Of a stretch of DNA of 14,345 bases, positions 1 to 7,180 are shown piece after piece; position 1 is the first letter of the stretch; every line of letters begins with the position of its first letter. Source of the stretch: an uncultured Rikenellaceae bacterium (lineage in GTDB: Bacteria > Bacteroidota > Bacteroidia > Bacteroidales > Rikenellaceae); assembly GCA_947074135.1 (NCBI GenBank), contig CAMTOL010000030.1, positions 1 to 14,345 on the forward strand. The letters are read 5' to 3'. A model generated the notes under the pieces. That model was not told the DNA's origin, did no database searches, and saw only the letters and a list, made by a program, of their open reading frames with translations. The position numbers and the translations under genes were made by a program.

Positions 1-34
1 AGAAAGAAAATTGAAGGATATTCAAAAAAATAGA

Positions 35-53
35 GAATAATTGCAATTAATTC
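35..53. promoter_or_regulatory. Imperfect palindrome upstream of the EF-G paralogue gene
   Basis: GAATAATTG and CAATTAATTC form a 19-base near-palindrome centred on TTGCAA, about 80 bases before the start codon at 132. A second short inverted repeat, TTGAA-GGATA-TTCAA, lies at 11-25. I see no clear TAnnTTTG promoter element in the 131 bases available. The palindrome could be an operator, but AT-rich sequence gives such patterns by chance. The binding protein is unknown. Confidence 0.25.
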
Positions 54-131
54 AAATTTTTTTTATATTTATAGTCGATAAATTCATTGCTGAATTTTTA
101 AAAAAATTAATTAACAATAAAACCCAAAGAT

Positions 132-2288
132 ATGAAGAACTATCCAACTTCCGAGATTAAGAACATCGTTCTGCTTGGACACTCGGGTAGCGGCAAAACA
201 ACTGCCGCTGAAGCAATGGCCTTTGAAGGAGGTGTAATCGAACGCAGAGGAACTATTGAGGGCGAGAATACGCTTTCGGACTACGCTGACGTTGAACATC
301 TTTACAAACGCTCAATCTACTCTACAATGCTCTACTCTGAGTATTTGGGCTACAAACTCAACATTATCGATACTCCAGGTTCAGATGACTTCTGCGGTGC
401 ATTGTTCTCGTCGTTCAAAGTTGCCGATATTGGGGTTATGCTTATCAATGCTCAAAGCGGTTTTGAGGTTGGGTCTGAAATCCAAGCTCGCTATGCACGC
501 CGACACGAAAAACCTGTTATACTAGCTGTTAACCAACTAGATAGCGAAAAGGCTAATTGGGATTCAACTCTTGAGAGCATAATGGCTTCGAGCGAGGCTA
601 AACCTGTAATCGTCCAGTATCCTATCAATCCAGGTGTTGGGTTCGACACTTTCATTGACGTCTTGTTGATGAAAATGTATAAATTCAAAGGAGAAAACGG
701 CGAACGCGAAGAGTTAGATATCCCTCAGAGCGAGATGGAAAAGGCTGCTGAACTTCACAACACACTTGTTGAAGCTGCCGCCGAAAACGACGAAGCTCTT
801 ATGGAATTATACTTCGAAAAAGGCACACTTACTCAAGACGAAATGCGTTCAGGTCTAAAAATTGGACTAGCTAATCGTGACTTAGTGCCTATTTTCTGCC
901 TTTCGGCTAAAAAGTCAATTGGCATTAAACGTCTTATGGAGTTTATTATAAATGTAGCCCCAGGACCTCTAAAAGCTCCCAAATTCCGCACTCAAGAGGG
1001 TGGCGAGGTCGAAGCTGACTCATCGAAACCAACCTCAATCTTTGTATTCAAAACCGCACTAGAACAACACTTAGGCGAGGTTTGTTACTTCAGAGTTATT
1101 TCGGGTAAATTGACCGAAGGACAAGAACTAACAAACCAAACAACTGGTGTAAAAGAGAAGATATCTCAAATTTTTGTTATTTCGGGCAAGAACCGCACAA
1201 AAGTTACAGAGCTCTCGGCTGGAGATATTGGCTGTACCGTAAAACTCAAGAATACTAAGGTTAACAATACTCTAAATGCGGCTGGTGCTGATTGGAAAAT
1301 TAATCTTATCGGTTTCCCTGCATCACGTTACCGTTGCGCTATCAAAGCTGTTAACTCGTCGGACGACGAAAAATTGGCTGAACTTCTTAACCGAGCTTCG
1401 AACGACGATCCATCAATCGTTGTTGAGTACTCTAAGGAGTTGAAACAAATTATCTTACAGGGTCAAGGCGAACATCACCTCAATATATTGAAATGGCAGC
1501 TGCAAAATGCTAACAAAGTTGAGGTTGAGTTCTTCCAACCACGCATCTCGTATCGTGAAACTATTACCAAAACTGCATCATCTACATATCGCCACAAAAA
1601 ACAATCGGGCGGTGCTGGTCAGTTTGGCGAAGTTTCTATTGTTATCGAGCCTTACTACGAAGGTATGCCAGCTCCGGGCAAGTATAAGATTGACGGCAAA
1701 GATGTTCAACTCAACATTAAGGCTACCGATGAACACGAATTAGAGTGGGGTGGCAAGTTGGTATTCTGCTCTGCAATTGTGGGTGGTGCAATCGACGCTC
1801 GCTTCCTTCCTGCCATTATGAAAGGTATTATGGAGAAGATGGAGGAGGGTCCTTTGACTGGCTCGCGCGCTCGTGATATTCGCGTTGTGGTTTACGACGG
1901 AAAGATGCACCCTGTTGACAGCAACGAGCTTTCGTTCAAGCTAGCAGGTCGCAATGCCTTTAGAGAGGCTTTCCGCAATGCAGGTCCTAAAATTATGGAG
2001 CCTATTTTTGCTGTTGAGGTTATTGTACCAAGCGACAAGATGGGTGACGTGATGAGCGATTTACAGAACCGCAGAGCTATGATCGAAGGTATGAGTTCAG
2101 ATAAGGGCTTTGAGCATCTCAATGCGAGAGTACCTCTGGCAGAGCTTTATCGCTACTCTACCACTCTTAGTTCGTTGACCTCGGGTCGTGCAACTTACAC
2201 TATGAAGTTTGGTTCGTTCGAGCAAGTTCCATCAGACGTTCAAGACAAGCTACTCAAAGCATACGCTGCTGAAGAGAGCGACGAATAG
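132..2288 (+). CDS. fusA2: EF-G paralogue (EF-G2 type) with degenerate GTPase motifs
   Basis: A 718-residue translation elongation factor G paralogue, about the family length. Domain I holds a P-loop GHSGSGKT (16-23). The G3 motif reads DTPGSDDF (80-87), with Ser84 where canonical EF-G has the catalytic His of DTPGHVDF. G4 is NQLD (134-137) instead of NKxD. The switch I RGIT motif reads RSIY (60-63), losing the Mg-coordinating Thr. G5 SAK (258-260) is kept. Domains II-V follow, and the C-terminal domain IV/V block is well conserved, including His593 in KMHPVDS, which matches the translocation-critical His of E. coli EF-G. This pattern matches the Bacteroides EF-G2 paralogue, reported to lack GTPase activity and to support translation under carbon starvation. 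Ribosomal translocation without normal GTP hydrolysis is an inference here. The gene is monocistronic and ends at a strong terminator hairpin. Confidence 0.9.
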   Translation: MKNYPTSEIKNIVLLGHSGSGKTTAAEAMAFEGGVIERRGTIEGENTLSDYADVEHLYKRSIYSTMLYSEYLGYKLNIIDTPGSDDFCGALFSSFKVADIGVMLINAQSGFEVGSEIQARYARRHEKPVILAVNQLDSEKANWDSTLESIMASSEAKPVIVQYPINPGVGFDTFIDVLLMKMYKFKGENGEREELDIPQSEMEKAAELHNTLVEAAAENDEALMELYFEKGTLTQDEMRSGLKIGLANRDLVPIFCLSAKKSIGIKRLMEFIINVAPGPLKAPKFRTQEGGEVEADSSKPTSIFVFKTALEQHLGEVCYFRVISGKLTEGQELTNQTTGVKEKISQIFVISGKNRTKVTELSAGDIGCTVKLKNTKVNNTLNAAGADWKINLIGFPASRYRCAIKAVNSSDDEKLAELLNRASNDDPSIVVEYSKELKQIILQGQGEHHLNILKWQLQNANKVEVEFFQPRISYRETITKTASSTYRHKKQSGGAGQFGEVSIVIEPYYEGMPAPGKYKIDGKDVQLNIKATDEHELEWGGKLVFCSAIVGGAIDARFLPAIMKGIMEKMEEGPLTGSRARDIRVVVYDGKMHPVDSNELSFKLAGRNAFREAFRNAGPKIMEPIFAVEVIVPSDKMGDVMSDLQNRRAMIEGMSSDKGFEHLNARVPLAELYRYSTTLSSLTSGRATYTMKFGSFEQVPSDVQDKLLKAYAAEESDE

Positions 2289-2327
2289 CACGACTGCTTG
2301 ACTACAAACTCAAGAGAGTGCAAAAAC

Positions 2328-2381
2328 GAGAGTGCCTCCTCAAATAGTTGGAATCTTTCCTTCTATCTGGGAGGCACTCTC
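2328..2381. terminator. Bidirectional intrinsic terminator between convergent genes
   Basis: GAGAGTGCCTCC (2328-2339) pairs perfectly with GGAGGCACTCTC (2370-2381) to form a 12-bp, GC-rich stem. The 30-base loop contains a smaller GGAA/TTCC inverted repeat. On the plus strand the stem is followed by a T-rich stretch (2382 on). On the minus strand it is followed by GTTTTTG. It therefore suits both the EF-G paralogue gene and the convergent lipoprotein gene. Confidence 0.85.
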
Positions 2382-2411
2382 ATTTATTTATAATCTCAAC
2401 TCTGACTCTCG

Positions 2412-3434
2412 CTAGTTTACTGCGGTTTCCTCAATAGTAGGTTTTGATTTTGGGATTGTTACACCTAACATCAATGCCTCCATCTGACGAATATAATTGC
2501 GTTTTGGATACTTAGGCGATGGCGAGTAAACATACAAGTCAATACCAATGTATTGCTGTGAGGCAGCATCAAAAGTGATGTAATTGATAAAAGGACCTCC
2601 CATAAAATCACCCTTAACGTTCCAAAAACCACGAGTCTCGACCCAAGCTTGACCATTTATCTCAACAGGATTTGATTCAGGCTTAAAAGTAGTATCTGTT
2701 GACATATAAGAGCCATCAACAGGTCCTGGAATTTGTGCAATTGCACGATTGCGCTCCTCAATTAGGTTTAACTTTGTACCTTCAGCTGGCTTGGCAAAAC
2801 TATAAATGGCAACCCCCTGCGACGAAATAGGCATCTCGTAGGTCAACCACAAGAAGTTAGGCAACTTGTCGTTAGCAACCCTATAACCCTTTGGAATAAT
2901 CATTCGAAAATCGAACTTCTTGGCAATTATATCGCCAATTCGACCATCTGCCTGCTTCCTAGCACGAAGATTCATCCGTTTCTTCTCGACAATCGAAAGA
3001 AAATCGACAATCGTTTCGCTATTCTCACCAATATAGTTGGCAGCTAACTGTTGATTTGGAGCATTGAGCTCCATAACCACTTGACCATCGACCCAAACAT
3101 TCTCACGAACCGAGAAAGTAACACTATCTCTCTTTGAATCACAGTTAATTAGAAACATATTTCTGTGACGACGTGCAACATCATTAATCGAGTTTGGAAT
3201 AATATTAAAAAGATCAAAGAGCGGTTCAGGTTGATTAATCCAATCTACCTCCTGACCGAAAACGTGACGCAAAGTATCGCCCACTGCCCCATTCCACACT
3301 GGTTTTGGGGTGATAACAAAAATCTCATATGGCTTTCCTGTTGCCGCAATGTTCATTACGTTACCTCCAGATGAGCAGCTCGAAAATAGCAGAGCAAAAA
3401 GGGGCAAAAGAGAGGAAATTAGTAGTTTTTTCAT
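2412..3434 (-). CDS. DUF4837 family lipoprotein
   Basis: A 340-residue predicted lipoprotein that I recognise as resembling the Bacteroidota family DUF4837; its function is unknown. The N-terminus is a short lysine-positive, leucine-rich signal (MKKLLISSLLPLFALLFSSC) with the lipidation Cys at residue 20, followed by SSGGN. The chain should therefore be anchored to an envelope membrane. The remainder is soluble and has no obvious catalytic motif. I chose the ATG at 3434 rather than an in-frame ATG at 3482. The longer form would put 16 polar residues before the signal peptide and would start upstream of the probable transcription start, because a TAACTTTG -7 element lies at 3480-3487. It is transcribed divergently from the polysaccharide deacetylase gene and ends at a terminator shared with the EF-G paralogue gene. 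Confidence 0.8.
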   Translation of the reverse strand: MKKLLISSLLPLFALLFSSCSSGGNVMNIAATGKPYEIFVITPKPVWNGAVGDTLRHVFGQEVDWINQPEPLFDLFNIIPNSINDVARRHRNMFLINCDSKRDSVTFSVRENVWVDGQVVMELNAPNQQLAANYIGENSETIVDFLSIVEKKRMNLRARKQADGRIGDIIAKKFDFRMIIPKGYRVANDKLPNFLWLTYEMPISSQGVAIYSFAKPAEGTKLNLIEERNRAIAQIPGPVDGSYMSTDTTFKPESNPVEINGQAWVETRGFWNVKGDFMGGPFINYITFDAASQQYIGIDLYVYSPSPKYPKRNYIRQMEALMLGVTIPKSKPTIEETAVN

Positions 3435-3443
3435 TTTTTTTGA

Positions 3444-3451
3444 TACTTTTG
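3444..3451 (+). promoter_or_regulatory. Possible -7 promoter element for the polysaccharide deacetylase gene
   Basis: The plus strand reads TACTTTTG, a full match to TAnnTTTG, about 77 bases upstream of the deacetylase ATG at 3528. It lies in the short leader of the divergent lipoprotein gene, so the two transcripts would overlap at their 5' ends. A -33 TTTG is not clear. Confidence 0.4.
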
Positions 3452-3479
3452 TGGTGTTGCACACCGAATAATAACAGAA

Positions 3480-3487
3480 CAAAGTTA
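3480..3487 (-). promoter_or_regulatory. Probable -7 promoter element for the DUF4837 lipoprotein gene
   Basis: The minus strand reads TAACTTTG, matching the Bacteroidota -7 consensus TAnnTTTG, about 45 bases before the chosen ATG at 3434. No clear -33 TTTG is found at 19-20 bases spacing, so the match is half a promoter. Confidence 0.5.
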
Positions 3488-3527
3488 CAATAATTGTGCG
3501 AAAAATTGTATAACGAAATCTCTAAAA

Positions 3528-4136
3528 ATGTATTTTCGCCCACCCAAAATCGTGAGAACGCTTTTCCCTCAACTAATCTGGAATATCGAGAGTCAAGATT
3601 CGATATTTCTGACATTCGATGATGGGCCTAATATTCATATAACTCCTTGGGTACTCGATTTATTACGCAAATATGATGCCAAGGCAACGTTCTTCTGTAT
3701 TGGTAAAAATGCAGAGCAACACCCCGAACTAATTGAACGAATTAGAGCCGAAGGACACGCAATAGGCAATCACACCTACTCGCACACCAAAAGCCTTCTA
3801 TCCAATTGTGAGAGCTATGTTGAAGATGTTGATTTAGCCAACACATTCTTGCAGTCCAACCTGTTCCGCCCACCCTATGGACGCATCTCACCCGCCAAAG
3901 CTCGACGCCTAGGCGAACGATATAATATCATTATGTGGGACACGCTGTCGCGAGATTACAGTAAGTATGTTTCGCACCACAAATGCGTCAGAGAGGTTGT
4001 CCCATATCTTAGAGCTGGTGCGATAGTAGCCTTTCACGACTCGTTGAAAGCCTCTCGAAATATGCGCTACACACTGCCTCGCGTGCTCGAAGCAGCTCGT
4101 GAACTAAACTTAACGTGCCGTCCTATCGAACTCTAG
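3528..4136 (+). CDS. NodB-type polysaccharide deacetylase
   Basis: A 202-residue carbohydrate esterase 4 (NodB homology) protein that should remove acetyl groups from N-acetylated sugars by metal-dependent hydrolysis. All five family motifs are visible: TFDDGP (29-34, metal and catalytic Asp31/Asp32), NHTYSH (81-86, metal ligands His82 and His86), RPPYGR (114-119), WDTLSRD (137-143) and VAFHDS (167-172, catalytic His170). The protein is essentially only the catalytic domain. No signal peptide or membrane segment is evident at the N-terminus, which is unusual for a peptidoglycan deacetylase. It could act in the cytoplasm, for example on a lipid-linked or nucleotide-linked sugar, or leave the cell by another route; the substrate cannot be told from sequence. 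The gene is convergent with dusB, with only 10 bases between the stop codons and no hairpin. Confidence 0.88.
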   Translation: MYFRPPKIVRTLFPQLIWNIESQDSIFLTFDDGPNIHITPWVLDLLRKYDAKATFFCIGKNAEQHPELIERIRAEGHAIGNHTYSHTKSLLSNCESYVEDVDLANTFLQSNLFRPPYGRISPAKARRLGERYNIIMWDTLSRDYSKYVSHHKCVREVVPYLRAGAIVAFHDSLKASRNMRYTLPRVLEAARELNLTCRPIEL

Positions 4137-4146
4137 AACCTCACCC

Positions 4147-5172
4147 TTATTTTGTGTCATACACGCTAAATGGAGGTAGAACAGTTGCGTCGAAATCGGA
4201 GTAACGCTCCAAAATCTCATCAAAAAGCGGTTCAAGCTCCTCTACAGTTGGCAAAGTAACCAACTTAATACGAATATCTTTGAACTCCGTAAATCCTTTA
4301 AAATAGCAATTTAAGTGGCGACGCATCTCCAATACGCCTACCTTTTCGCCTTTGGCTGCAACCGAAAGCGCGAGGTGGCGACGAGCAGTAGTAACTCGCT
4401 CTTCGACTGAGGGGGCAGGCAGTAGCTCTCCAGTGGCGAGATAGTGTTTAATCTCACGAAAAATCCAAGGTCGCCCAAAAGTAGCCCTGCCAATCATCAG
4501 AGCATCGACCCCGTAGCGGTCTAACATCAACCTTGCACGCTCTGCCGACACAATATCGCCATTGCCAATAATTGGAATATTTATCGAGGGATTATTCTTA
4601 ACCTTGCCTATAAGCGTCCAATCCGCCTCGCCTTTATACATCTGCGCGCGAGTACGTCCGTGAATCGTCAGAGCAGCGATACCAACATCTTGCAGTCGCT
4701 CTGCTATCTCTTCAATGTTTTTGCTATCCTCGTCCCACCCAAGTCGAGTTTTGACCGTAACTGGCAGATTGACAGCTTCGACCACCCGTTTTGTAATCTC
4801 CACCATAAGCGGAACATTGCGCATCATACCACTACCTGCTCCACGACCAGCAATTTTGCGTACAGGGCAACCAAAGTTGATATCGACTAGGTCGGGATTT
4901 TGCTCGGCAGCGATTACTGCACTTTGAGCCATAGCATCGGGCAAATTACCATAAATTTGCGCTCCGATTGGGTGTTCGTCAGGCGAAATAGTGAGTTTAG
5001 AGAATGATTTTTGAGCATTACGAATCAATGCATCGGAGTTTACAAACTCTGTATAGGTCATATCGGCCCCAAATTCGCGACACAAGGCACGAAAAGAGCT
5101 GTCGGTAACATCTTCCATCGGAGCTAGTAGCAGCGGTGTGCTATCGAAGCATATTTTTGAACCAATCTTCAA
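4147..5172 (-). CDS. dusB: tRNA-dihydrouridine synthase, TTG start
   Basis: A flavin (FMN) enzyme that reduces specific uridines in tRNA to dihydrouridine using NADPH. With the start used here the protein has 341 residues. The FMN-barrel entry APMEDVTD is near the N-terminus, the catalytic Cys lies in NFGCPVRK (about residue 102), HGRTR is at about 171-175, and the FMN phosphate-binding GNGD is at about 203-206. Length and motif order fit DusB. I chose the TTG at 5172 because translation then begins fMet-KIGSK, as in other DusB proteins (MKIG...), and no ATG or GTG occurs in the expected place. An in-frame ATG at 5268 would add 32 hydrophobic residues that are only the shadow of the upstream gene. 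The start overlaps the end of the TrpF-like gene by 32 bases, suggesting translational coupling. Confidence 0.88.
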   Translation of the reverse strand: MKIGSKICFDSTPLLLAPMEDVTDSSFRALCREFGADMTYTEFVNSDALIRNAQKSFSKLTISPDEHPIGAQIYGNLPDAMAQSAVIAAEQNPDLVDINFGCPVRKIAGRGAGSGMMRNVPLMVEITKRVVEAVNLPVTVKTRLGWDEDSKNIEEIAERLQDVGIAALTIHGRTRAQMYKGEADWTLIGKVKNNPSINIPIIGNGDIVSAERARLMLDRYGVDALMIGRATFGRPWIFREIKHYLATGELLPAPSVEERVTTARRHLALSVAAKGEKVGVLEMRRHLNCYFKGFTEFKDIRIKLVTLPTVEELEPLFDEILERYSDFDATVLPPFSVYDTK

Positions 5173-5683
5173 TCTTTTTGCAGTTTTTGTAGGCAACTCT
5201 ATCCTCGAACTCACTGTCAATATCAACAATAGCACCAGCAAAGGCACTGTAAATTGAGCTATCGACAATAAGCGGAGTTTTAGAGTTGTATCGTTTTAGT
5301 AATTTTGGGTCACGAACTAAAAATTTATTAGTGACACCTTCGTATTTTTCGATTTCAGTAAGTGAGGCCACAACCTTGATTATCTCAAGTCCTTCGGCAG
5401 CCAACATCTCGCAAGTTCTCACAGGTACATCACCTTCGATTTGGACTCCGTTGAGCGAGAACCGACCAGCTATATAGCTCATATAAAGAGGCGACTCAAC
5501 ATCAAATGTGCCTATCTTGCGAACCGTATGAGGAATAAATGTTAGTAACGCTTCGTCTATCTCGCCAATGTAATGCTGAGAGCTGTGACGAAAATCGAAG
5601 CAGATATAACGAGGCAACATAGCGCAGAGAGCCACAATGTTCTCTGGATCACGCACTTTACTTATCTTAATCTCAACTCCCAT
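5141..5683 (-). CDS. TrpF-like (phosphoribosylanthranilate isomerase-like) protein, probably inactive
   Basis: A 180-residue protein that aligns by eye along its length with phosphoribosylanthranilate isomerase (TrpF), a TIM barrel of tryptophan synthesis usually about 200 residues long. IKISKVRDPEN (5-15) corresponds to the TrpF start KICGITRPED. VRKIGTF (54-60) corresponds to the KVGVF strand, GVQIEGD (79-85) to VQLHGDE, and LEIIKVVA (99-106) to the PVIKAF strand. D125 in FLVRDP may match the general-acid Asp. The catalytic Cys of KICG is Ser8, and the phosphate-binding AGGL loop is replaced by VDSS (140-143). I therefore infer a divergent homologue without isomerase activity, perhaps with a binding or unrelated role. 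No other trp genes are nearby. It is the first gene of a two-gene unit, and its last 32 bases overlap dusB. Confidence 0.6.
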   Translation of the reverse strand: MGVEIKISKVRDPENIVALCAMLPRYICFDFRHSSQHYIGEIDEALLTFIPHTVRKIGTFDVESPLYMSYIAGRFSLNGVQIEGDVPVRTCEMLAAEGLEIIKVVASLTEIEKYEGVTNKFLVRDPKLLKRYNSKTPLIVDSSIYSAFAGAIVDIDSEFEDRVAYKNCKKIEDWFKNMLR

Positions 5684-5710
5684 TATTTTAGTGATCTGTG
5701 ATTTGTGATA

Positions 5711-5752
5711 AATTGCTTTTCGCTTACCTCAAAACTATTTGAGAAAGCAAAA
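5711..5752. promoter_or_regulatory. Palindrome with embedded -7-like element upstream of the TrpF-like gene
   Basis: CTCAAA-ACTA-TTTGAG (5729-5744) is a palindrome flanked by a looser GCTTTT/AAAGC inverted repeat. On the minus strand the sequence TAGTTTTG (5730-5737) inside it matches TAnnTTTG and could start transcription of the TrpF-like gene and dusB. The same hairpin lies about 30 bases beyond the tolC-family stop codon and could instead end that transcript, although no T-run follows it in that direction. I cannot decide between promoter/operator and terminator. Confidence 0.35.
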
Positions 5753-5778
5753 AATTGTGAATTATTCATTGTCAATTA

Positions 5779-7170
5779 TCAAAGCGTGATTGGTATTGAT
5801 TGATAATAATCTAGAATCTTCATCTTAAAAACATATTCCCATTTTGACTGAATCATCATCGACTGAGCATTCATCAAGTTGTTTTTCTGCACATTATAAT
5901 CAACAAAATTGGTAGCTCCAGCTGCAAATTTACTCTCTGCATAACGGAACGCCTCCTCTGCCGACTCTACACCACTCTTTGCCGAATGGTAGCGTTCTAA
6001 AGCTCCAACGGCATCGGCATAGGCCTGATGAATCTCTTTATATAACTTGTTCCTCTCAATCGAAAGTGCTACCTGCTTTTGGTAATGCTGCACTTTAGCA
6101 ATTTTAACATTTCGTTGCGCAGTCAACCCGTTGAAAATCGGGATTGACATCGAAAGTTGAATAGCAGCCGACGCATTGTCGCGAAACTGCTCGCCAAATG
6201 GATACGGAAGATACTCCAAAGCTCCACCTTGATTAAGTTGCGGTTTAGTTCTAGCATCAGAGTAACTACTACCATAATAAACTCCTAGCGACAACGAAGG
6301 ATAAAGTCTTGCACGAGCCACATCTATTGCCTTTTCGGCAGCTTGTAATGTAAGTTTGGCCTGTTCAATTTGGGGCAACTCTTGCGCTTGTTCATTGATA
6401 TCCTCAATCGATACCGACGGTCCTTCGTCTAGCAGGTGCTCAATATCTGGAATCTCAATATCGAACTGATCTGCACTATGGTCACGAAGCTCAAGCAACT
6501 GCGTAAGTGTCAATTTTGCAATAGTATATGCATTTTGACGAGAAACAAGAGTGTACTCTTCTGTCGCCTTTTGCGATTTTAACTCCATCAACGCTCCGAG
6601 TGCAACTGAACCTGCCTCAACTAATTTCTCTGTTCTACCAATCTGTTCTTGAATAAGCTCAATTTGGTTTTGCGAATTCTTGACCAACTCCAACGAATTA
6701 AGCATATCGAGATAACCACCTGCTACAGCAATCATAATGTAGTTTTTGGTTACCTTCAACCCCTCGACAGCAGCCAAAAAGTTCAGTTCCGAACGCTTCA
6801 GAGTATGAAGTTTCCCCATACCCGCAAAGAGTGTAGCATTAAGATTCAGACTACCATTAACATTACTTACGGTCTTATTTTCAATAAAATTGTAGGTAGT
6901 CGGGTCGAGCGAACGACCAAAATTGGCATTATAACCAACTGAACCATTAACCGAAGGCGAGTAGCTCCACGCACTTTGTAGTTTGTCGAGATGCGCAAGT
7001 TCCACATTAGTTGCCATCGAGCGAATCTCAAGGTTGTTGTCAATGGCATAGTTAATACACTGTTCCAAACCCCATTTTTGCTGGGCATTAGCAGTTGGCG
7101 CACTTATCAAACTAGCTACCGCTAGCGAAATAGACGTTACGATTATTTTGGTGGATTTTTTCATTGCCAT
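5779..7170 (-). CDS. TolC-family outer-membrane efflux protein
   Basis: A 463-residue outer-membrane channel of the OEP/TolC family, expected to trimerise and form the exit duct of a tripartite efflux pump or type I secretion system. A signal peptide spans residues 1-29 (MAMKKSTKII start, hydrophobic core, ANA before Gln30). The mature protein opens with KWGLEQCINYAIDNNLEI, the usual first OEP repeat. Two OEP repeats follow, with long alpha-helical stretches (about 145-240 and 360-455) and beta-strand segments between them such as LSLGVYYGSSYSD. Length is normal. The start at 7170 is ten bases after the upstream epimerase/reductase stop, so the two are probably cotranscribed. No membrane-fusion protein or inner-membrane pump gene is adjacent, so its partners must be encoded elsewhere and the substrate is unknown. 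Confidence 0.88.
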   Translation of the reverse strand: MAMKKSTKIIVTSISLAVASLISAPTANAQQKWGLEQCINYAIDNNLEIRSMATNVELAHLDKLQSAWSYSPSVNGSVGYNANFGRSLDPTTYNFIENKTVSNVNGSLNLNATLFAGMGKLHTLKRSELNFLAAVEGLKVTKNYIMIAVAGGYLDMLNSLELVKNSQNQIELIQEQIGRTEKLVEAGSVALGALMELKSQKATEEYTLVSRQNAYTIAKLTLTQLLELRDHSADQFDIEIPDIEHLLDEGPSVSIEDINEQAQELPQIEQAKLTLQAAEKAIDVARARLYPSLSLGVYYGSSYSDARTKPQLNQGGALEYLPYPFGEQFRDNASAAIQLSMSIPIFNGLTAQRNVKIAKVQHYQKQVALSIERNKLYKEIHQAYADAVGALERYHSAKSGVESAEEAFRYAESKFAAGATNFVDYNVQKNNLMNAQSMMIQSKWEYVFKMKILDYYQSIPITL

Positions 7171-7180
7171 ATCTATTTAA

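Noticed and set aside
3435..3482. A longer form of the DUF4837 lipoprotein starting at the ATG 3482.
   Set aside because: It would put polar residues before the lipoprotein signal and starts upstream of the probable transcription start implied by the -7 element at 3480-3487.
5173..5268. A 32-residue hydrophobic N-terminal extension of DusB starting at the ATG 5268, resembling a membrane helix.
   Set aside because: It lies wholly inside the TrpF-like coding sequence in another frame, and DusB is a soluble tRNA enzyme whose usual MKIG start matches the TTG at 5172.
5754..5782. A short AT-rich repeat-like string (GTGAATTATTCATTGTCAAT) resembling one near 12672.
   Set aside because: The two copies are only loosely similar and low in complexity; they do not support a defined repeat element.
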